From assembly GCA_049323755.1 (NCBI GenBank), contig JBMOPE010000016.1:6816-70815 (forward strand): a stretch of 64,000 nt of DNA. Reading direction: 5' to 3'. Made by a program: the position numbers and the translations under genes. The notes below the pieces were generated by a model, which saw only the letters and a program-made list of their open reading frames with translations, did no database searches and was not told the DNA's origin. The stretch is from BRHc4a sp049323755 (GTDB taxonomy: Bacteria; Bacillota; Desulfotomaculia; Desulfotomaculales; Desulfocucumaceae). How positions within the stretch are numbered: the first letter of the stretch is position 1; every line of letters begins with the position of its first letter. Of this stretch, positions 59,590 to 64,000 are shown piece by piece.

Positions 59590-60262
59590 AGGGGCACGTA
59601 TTTTAGTTGTAGATGATGAACGTCAGATGCAGAAGTTTTTACGGGTAGCCCTTAACAGCCACGGGTATGAAGTTAAAGAGGCTGCCACTGGTAAAATAGG
59701 CCTTAGTGAAGCTGTTATATTTCGGCCTGACCTGATTATACTGGATCTGGGTTTGCCTGATTTGGACGGGCTGGATGTAATAATACAACTGCGGGAATGG
59801 TCCAATACACCTGTAATTATAATATCCGCCAGGGGGCAGGAGCAAGACAAGATAGCTGCCCTTGATGCCGGGGCTGATGATTACCTGACCAAGCCCTTCG
59901 GCATTGGTGAACTTCTGGCCCGAATCCGTGCTGCACTAAGGCATTCAGTCGGAGTCAGCGATGAGCCCGTACTGCAGTTTGATGACCTGGTGATTGACCT
60001 GGCCCACCGTAGAGTTGAGGCCAAAGAGGCGGATGTAAAATTAACTCCCACTGAATATGAGTTAATAAAGAATCTGGCAATAAATGCAGGAAAGGTATTG
60101 ACCCATAAGCAGTTATTAAAGGCCTGCTGGGGCCCGGCCTCTGAGAACGACACGCACTACCTGCGTGTGTTTATTGGTCAGCTTCGCCGCAAGATTGAGG
60201 CAGACCCTGCCAGGCCACGCCATATTATTACTGAACCGGGCGTTGGATATCGTCTTTTATAA
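59573..60262 (+). CDS. kdpE: KdpE-type response regulator
   Basis: The 229-residue regulator has a receiver with VVDDERQ, LIILDLGLPDLDG and TKPFGIGELLAR, then a winged helix with LTPTEYELIKNLAINAGKVLTHKQLLKACWG and YLRVFIGQLRRKIE, the last being typical of KdpE. It overlaps kdpD by 17 bases. It probably controls the trk promoter about 20 bases downstream. Confidence 0.94.
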   Translation: MDMESKGARILVVDDERQMQKFLRVALNSHGYEVKEAATGKIGLSEAVIFRPDLIILDLGLPDLDGLDVIIQLREWSNTPVIIISARGQEQDKIAALDAGADDYLTKPFGIGELLARIRAALRHSVGVSDEPVLQFDDLVIDLAHRRVEAKEADVKLTPTEYELIKNLAINAGKVLTHKQLLKACWGPASENDTHYLRVFIGQLRRKIEADPARPRHIITEPGVGYRLL

Positions 60263-60277
60263 CTTGCAGGTCAAGTT

Positions 60278-60306
60278 TTGATAAAGAAATCTACCTAATG
60301 TATAAG
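60278..60306 (+). promoter_or_regulatory. Promoter of trkA-trkH
   Basis: TTGATA (60278-60283), 17 bases, TATAAG (60301-60306). It starts 15 bases behind kdpE, so the potassium genes can be transcribed separately from kdpDE. Confidence 0.6.
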
Positions 60307-60415
60307 GAAAACATAAAAAATGAACAGATCCAGTATCGGCAAACATAGCACCATGATAAAATCTCTCTGTGGAAACAATCCCAAAGATATATACAGTGCA
60401 ACAGGAGAGTAAAGT

Positions 60416-61072
60416 ATGAAAAAGCAGTTTGCCGTAATAGGTCTTGGCCGTTTTGGAAAGAGTATGGTCAAGGAACTGACCCGCATAGGCCATGAGGTGC
60501 TGGCGATAGATAATGATTCCAACAGAATAAACGAGATCGCCGACGAAGTTGTTCACGCCGTGCAGGCCGACGCCATGGACGAGCAGGCTATGAGGTCAAT
60601 CGGGATCAGGAATATCGAAGTTGTAGTGGTTTCCATCGGCCATAACATGCAGTCAAGCATATTAACGGCTATCCTATTAAAAGAGATAGGAGTAAAAAAA
60701 GTAATAGCCAAGGCTCAAAACTCTCTTCACGGCAAGGTGCTCGAAAAGCTGGGCATCGACCTGGTAATATATCCTGAAAGGGACATGGCTGTTAAGCTGG
60801 CCCGTTCTCTATCGTCAAAAAACATACTGGACCATATTGACCTGTCACCCGACTACAGCATTATGGAGATGGTGGCACCCGCTATATTCGGGGGAAAAAG
60901 TCTGGCGTCCCTGGGAGTAAGGAATAAGATGGGGGTTACAATACTGGCCATCAGGCGGGGAGAGGAGATAATAGTGTCTCCAAACGCTGGTCAGGTTATT
61001 AACGCGGGTGATATACTGGTTGCTTTGGGTAAAAATAAAAACCTCGACAAAATCTGCGATATGGAATCTTAA
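60416..61072 (+). CDS. trkA: K+ uptake regulatory subunit TrkA/KtrA
   Basis: The 218-residue cytoplasmic protein has one RCK_N domain, with the nucleotide-binding motif GLGRFGKSMVKEL and the acidic VLAIDNDSNR, and one RCK_C domain (about residues 135-215). This is the single-module KtrA/KtrC size rather than the double proteobacterial TrkA. CAGGAGAG precedes the ATG. It gates the channel encoded next, 12 bases on. Confidence 0.93.
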   Translation: MKKQFAVIGLGRFGKSMVKELTRIGHEVLAIDNDSNRINEIADEVVHAVQADAMDEQAMRSIGIRNIEVVVVSIGHNMQSSILTAILLKEIGVKKVIAKAQNSLHGKVLEKLGIDLVIYPERDMAVKLARSLSSKNILDHIDLSPDYSIMEMVAPAIFGGKSLASLGVRNKMGVTILAIRRGEEIIVSPNAGQVINAGDILVALGKNKNLDKICDMES

Positions 61073-61084
61073 TGGAGTAGCATT

Positions 61085-62488
61085 ATGCCTGATTTAAATT
61101 TAAAACCTCACCAGATACTGGTGCTGGGCTTTCTTATTGCAATTTTGATAGGTACCGTGCTGCTGTGCACGCCGTGGGCTGCCAGGGACGGCAGCATCGA
61201 CTGGCTGACAGCCCTGTTCACTGCAACTTCCGCCGTTTGCGTCACGGGGCTGGTGGTGGTGGATACCGGCACACACTGGTCTCTTTTCGGGCAGATAGTG
61301 ATAATGCTGTTGATCCAGATAGGTGGGCTGGGCATAATGTCCTTCACCACCTTTTTTGCGCTGCTGCTGGGTAAAAAAATTCAGTTAAAACAGAGAATAA
61401 TGATGCAGCAGGCTTTAAACAAGCCTTCACTGGAAGGAGTTGTAAATATTTTCCGCTACCTCCTGTTGTTTTCCTTTGTCATGGAGGCTATCGGAGCAGC
61501 AATACTGGCTGTTAACTGGGCTCCTTCCATGGGTATGCCGAAAGCGATATGGTACGGAATATTTCATTCCATCTCCGCCTTTAATAACGCCGGGTTTGAC
61601 GTGATGGGGGATTTTGCCAGCCTCACGGGCTTTGCCGGTGATTTTGTTACCAACCTGGTAATCTCAAGCCTGCTTATCATAGGTGGGCTGGGCTTTATCG
61701 TGCTGTACGAAATATACAGCTATATAAGGAAAGGGGACACACCCCTTTCGGGGAATGTCCCCAATAAAAGGAAAGGGGACACACCCCTTTCGGGGAATGT
61801 CCCCGATAAAAGGACAGGGAGACTGTCCGTACATACCAAGCTGGTGCTGCTGACCACGGCTGCGTTGATTGTCTCGGGGACTGTATTGATATTTGTTTCC
61901 GAGTATAACCATGCCTTAAGCCAAATGCCGCTGGCCGACAAGGTGATGGGGTCATACTTCCAGGCAGTATCCCCGAGAACCGCGGGCTTTAACACTATTG
62001 ACCTCAACTCGCTTTTCATTTCCACCCAGCTGCTAATAATGTTTCTCATGTTTGTGGGCGCTTCACCGGGCTCCACTGGAGGGGGTATTAAGACCACAAC
62101 GTTTACCCTGCTGCTGCTGGCAATCTACAGCAACCTGAGGGGGAAAAGGGAAACCGAGCTGTTTAAGCGTACCGTGGAGACGGAGGTAGTTCTCAGGGCG
62201 CTGTCAATCGCCCTGCTGGCCCTGTTTTTTGTTTTTGCGGTTACGTTTCTACTCTCTATTACCCAGCAGGCCGACTTTATGAAAATATTGTTTGAAGTTG
62301 TATCCGCCCTGGGCACTGTGGGCTTAAGCCTCGGGTTGACCACCGAACTTACTGATCTAGGGCGTGTTCTTATAATGATCACTATGTTTGTCGGCCGTTT
62401 AGGGCCGCTGACATTAGGCTACGCCTTCATATATCAGAATAGGCAGCCCGAACTGAAATATCCTTCAACTAAAATTATGATTGGGTGA
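61085..62488 (+). CDS. trkH: K+ transporter TrkH/KtrB with an in-frame repeat insert
   Basis: The 467-residue membrane protein has the four pore loops of the Trk/Ktr family: TSAVCVTGL, FNNAGFDVMG, SPRTAGFNT and LGTVGLSLG. With TrkA it takes up K+. In the loop after about residue 214, two copies of RKGDTPLSGNVPNK/DK are inserted; they are translated from a 42-base GGGGACA hairpin repeat (61726-61809) known elsewhere in the window as an intergenic element. The reading frame is kept. GGAG precedes the ATG. Confidence 0.93.
   Translation: MPDLNLKPHQILVLGFLIAILIGTVLLCTPWAARDGSIDWLTALFTATSAVCVTGLVVVDTGTHWSLFGQIVIMLLIQIGGLGIMSFTTFFALLLGKKIQLKQRIMMQQALNKPSLEGVVNIFRYLLLFSFVMEAIGAAILAVNWAPSMGMPKAIWYGIFHSISAFNNAGFDVMGDFASLTGFAGDFVTNLVISSLLIIGGLGFIVLYEIYSYIRKGDTPLSGNVPNKRKGDTPLSGNVPDKRTGRLSVHTKLVLLTTAALIVSGTVLIFVSEYNHALSQMPLADKVMGSYFQAVSPRTAGFNTIDLNSLFISTQLLIMFLMFVGASPGSTGGGIKTTTFTLLLLAIYSNLRGKRETELFKRTVETEVVLRALSIALLALFFVFAVTFLLSITQQADFMKILFEVVSALGTVGLSLGLTTELTDLGRVLIMITMFVGRLGPLTLGYAFIYQNRQPELKYPSTKIMIG
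61726..61809 (+). repeat. Tandem GGGGACA hairpin repeat inside trkH
   Basis: There are two 42-base units differing at one base (CCCCAATA versus CCCCGATA), with a few bases of a third. Each contains GGGGACA and TGTCCCC in inverse orientation. As 42 is divisible by three the protein frame stays open, adding 28 residues to a cytoplasmic loop. Confidence 0.85.
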
Positions 62489-62503
62489 AGATCAACACCA
62501 CTT

Positions 62504-63514
62504 CTACGGCCAAACTGGTGTGTCGCTGATAACCGGCTCTTTCACTGCTTTACCGTCACTCCATAAGCCCATGAACCTTTGGTCGGCAGTGTTACCCAGA
62601 GCATAAGTGCCGTCGGTTCCGAAGTTTGCGTAATTCATAAGCGCCACGCACCATTTATAGGTACCGTAGAAGTCAAGAGCATCCGGGGTAAAGAATAATC
62701 CTGCTGCCGGGGCGAAATGATCAGCGGTTAGACAATTGAGCCCATTGCAGTCCGACTTCATTAGAATCCAATCCTTGTGGCTTGCGGGTATTTGAGGTGT
62801 CTTCTCCCACAGCTCTCTGGCTGTGCGATCAAAGACAACCAGATCCAGATCACCAACGATAACCTGCATGTAGATATCGCTGGGGATATTGCCCAAATTG
62901 TTCCACGGGATTAGATAGTCTACACCGGGCTCTATAACACATATTGCCTTTGGCTTGGGAATTCCATCCTTACTCCATGCAGCAGCAAGATTGGCTGTGG
63001 TTTGGCCCCCCGCCGAGTGGCCGGCTATGCCAAAATACATATTGCCGCTGCTGTCGTACTTGGGCTGGGCATGGTCTGACGGATTGCTCTTAATATGTTT
63101 AAGGGCGCTCCGGATGGCATATGCCGCATTGGATTCAAAATCACAGGGTAACGTTAATAGCCCTTGATAGTAGGGGAAAATCACAATGTAGCCTTTTTTA
63201 ACCATGTGGTTGATAAACTCTCTGTATCCTTCATCCGATAAGAAAGACCCACCGCTCATGTATCCATGCAAAAAAACAATAACCGGCAAGGCGGTGGTGG
63301 CTTTGGGAGATGGTTCATATATACCGTATCTGCGATCCCCAAATCCATGGTTTTCTGATTTAACGCTGCTGTACAGGTAATTGCTTCCTCCCGGTCCGCT
63401 GGTAGGCTGAGATGGGCCGCTAGCCGCCATGGCCGTCCCTGAAAAAACAAAACACATAATTAAGGCGGCGACAATAATTATGACAATTTTATTATGCAGT
63501 GATCCGGTTTTCAT
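62504..63514 (-). CDS. Secreted alpha/beta hydrolase
   Basis: The 336-residue protein starts with a signal peptide (KIVIIIVAALIMCFVFSGTAMAAS). It has VIVFLHGYMSGG (oxyanion region) and GIAGHSAGGQTT, the nucleophile Ser in GxSxG. A Asp in VVGDLDLVVFD and a His in TADHFAPA may complete the triad. The layout resembles the chlorophyllase/polyester-hydrolase-like alpha/beta hydrolases. AGGAGTG precedes the ATG. It is convergent with trkH, 15 bases apart. The substrate is unknown. Confidence 0.87.
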   Translation of the reverse strand: MKTGSLHNKIVIIIVAALIMCFVFSGTAMAASGPSQPTSGPGGSNYLYSSVKSENHGFGDRRYGIYEPSPKATTALPVIVFLHGYMSGGSFLSDEGYREFINHMVKKGYIVIFPYYQGLLTLPCDFESNAAYAIRSALKHIKSNPSDHAQPKYDSSGNMYFGIAGHSAGGQTTANLAAAWSKDGIPKPKAICVIEPGVDYLIPWNNLGNIPSDIYMQVIVGDLDLVVFDRTARELWEKTPQIPASHKDWILMKSDCNGLNCLTADHFAPAAGLFFTPDALDFYGTYKWCVALMNYANFGTDGTYALGNTADQRFMGLWSDGKAVKEPVISDTPVWP

Positions 63515-63654
63515 TAATAAATCACTCCTTTAAAAATTGTTTGTAATTTTGCCTGCCAACAAAAGAAACCTATCCTTGCCTCCTTCCTTTTTCTACTTCA
63601 GGTGGGGTAGAAACCATACCTTAGGTCCCGATGTTCAGCTAAAGCTGAAAGAGC

Positions 63655-64000
63655 TTATTTAAGGGATATACCCGCCGGGTCCAGGCTGCGCAGCAGATCA
63701 AGCTCCTCTGCCGCGGGCACCGAGGTAACGGGTATTTCCCCTTCGGGCACCAGTATCTCAAAGGAGCTGTTGTTCTGCACTTCATCCACCGTCACCCCGG
63801 GGTGCAGGGAGACCAGCTTCATTCTCCTGGTATCCTCGCCATAGCCGTAAACCGCCAGCTGGGTAATCACCCGGTAGGGCCCCCCTCCCGACGGCAGCCC
63901 GGCCTCCTCCCTGGCGCCGGGGCCGCTCAGGTAGCCGGGGGTGGTTAGGAAATCCAGCCTGTCCACAAATTTGGTTTTGTCCTGGCGCATTATGATGATG
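63655..64000 (-). CDS. CoA-transferase subunit, C-terminal part (cut by window)
   Basis: About 115 residues are visible. The segment IIIMRQDKTKFVDRLDFLTTPGYLSG, then GGGPYRVITQLAVYGY, KLVSLHPGVTVDEVQNN and a short tail fit the end of the beta subunit of a family I CoA-transferase (glutaconate or 3-oxoacid type). The frame is open to the window edge; the Met at 63990 is internal. The catalytic Glu region lies outside the window if present. Confidence 0.8.
   Translation of the reverse strand, partial: IIIMRQDKTKFVDRLDFLTTPGYLSGPGAREEAGLPSGGGPYRVITQLAVYGYGEDTRRMKLVSLHPGVTVDEVQNNSSFEILVPEGEIPVTSVPAAEELDLLRSLDPAGISLK

Noticed and set aside
61726..61809. Tandem repeat as the start of a CRISPR array
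   Set aside because: There are only two units with no spacers, inside a coding region.

Overview
The window looks like a chromosome segment of a strictly anaerobic, spore-forming Gram-positive bacterium of the Desulfotomaculum/Pelotomaculum/Peptococcaceae type. The evidence is an adjacent acsA-acsB pair (CO dehydrogenase/acetyl-CoA synthase), two acyl-CoA degradation operons with TetR regulators, AGGAGG-type ribosome binding sites with ATG, GTG and TTG starts, sigma-A-like promoters, a CotA-like multicopper oxidase and many dispersed palindromic repeats. The genus is inference. No tRNA, rRNA, CRISPR array, transposase or phage gene was seen.

Layout. 1-4.9 kb: 3' part of a P1B metal ATPase, a ChrB-like protein split over two overlapping genes, an HD-domain phosphohydrolase and an MFS exporter. 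5.2-11.4 kb: OmpR-type response regulator and sensor kinase, then a visibly GC-richer ABC ATPase/FtsX permease operon with a 44-residue membrane peptide, followed by the decayed remnant of another FtsX permease. 11.4-18 kb: a mosaic of a BBE flavoprotein, an arylsulfotransferase-like protein, a DmpA/NylC-type peptidase and a CotA-like multicopper oxidase; a broken copy of the 5' end of the peptidase gene lies before the arylsulfotransferase gene. 18.2-24.4 kb: MarR regulator, ferredoxin-type protein, Mo/W-bis-MGD oxidoreductase and two MoeA-related proteins, apparently an enzyme with its own cofactor genes.

24.4-42.1 kb: two paralogous acyl-CoA operons. Cluster A (24.5-34.9 kb) has TetR, crotonase, acyl-CoA dehydrogenase, 3-hydroxyacyl-CoA dehydrogenase, an HMG-CoA-synthase-like/DUF35 fusion, an SCP-x-type thiolase and two acyl-CoA ligases. 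Cluster B (35.1-42.1 kb) has TetR, ligase, 3-hydroxyacyl-CoA dehydrogenase, the same fusion, thiolase and crotonase. In both fusions all three HMG-CoA synthase catalytic residues appear to be replaced, while the partner thiolases keep their cysteine. This is the best candidate for an undescribed system: a thiolase working with a non-catalytic synthase-fold/DUF35 scaffold.

42.2-49.5 kb: an HpaB/AbfD-family flavoprotein and ligase behind a LiuR-like MerR regulator, an AidB-like acyl-CoA dehydrogenase and two more TetR regulators. 49.7-54.2 kb: acsA-acsB. 54.4-56.7 kb: a SRPBCC protein, an XRE-cupin regulator and a divergent azlCD exporter. 56.9-62.5 kb: kdpD-kdpE directly before trkA-trkH, with no kdpFABC in view. 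62.5-64 kb: a secreted alpha/beta hydrolase and the C-terminal end of a CoA-transferase subunit cut by the window edge.

Several repeat families occur between genes: GGGGACA hairpins (two copies sit in frame inside trkH), GGGAATT arrays, a CACAGAG inverted-repeat element, and a structured two-copy element near 11.7 and 31.2 kb.
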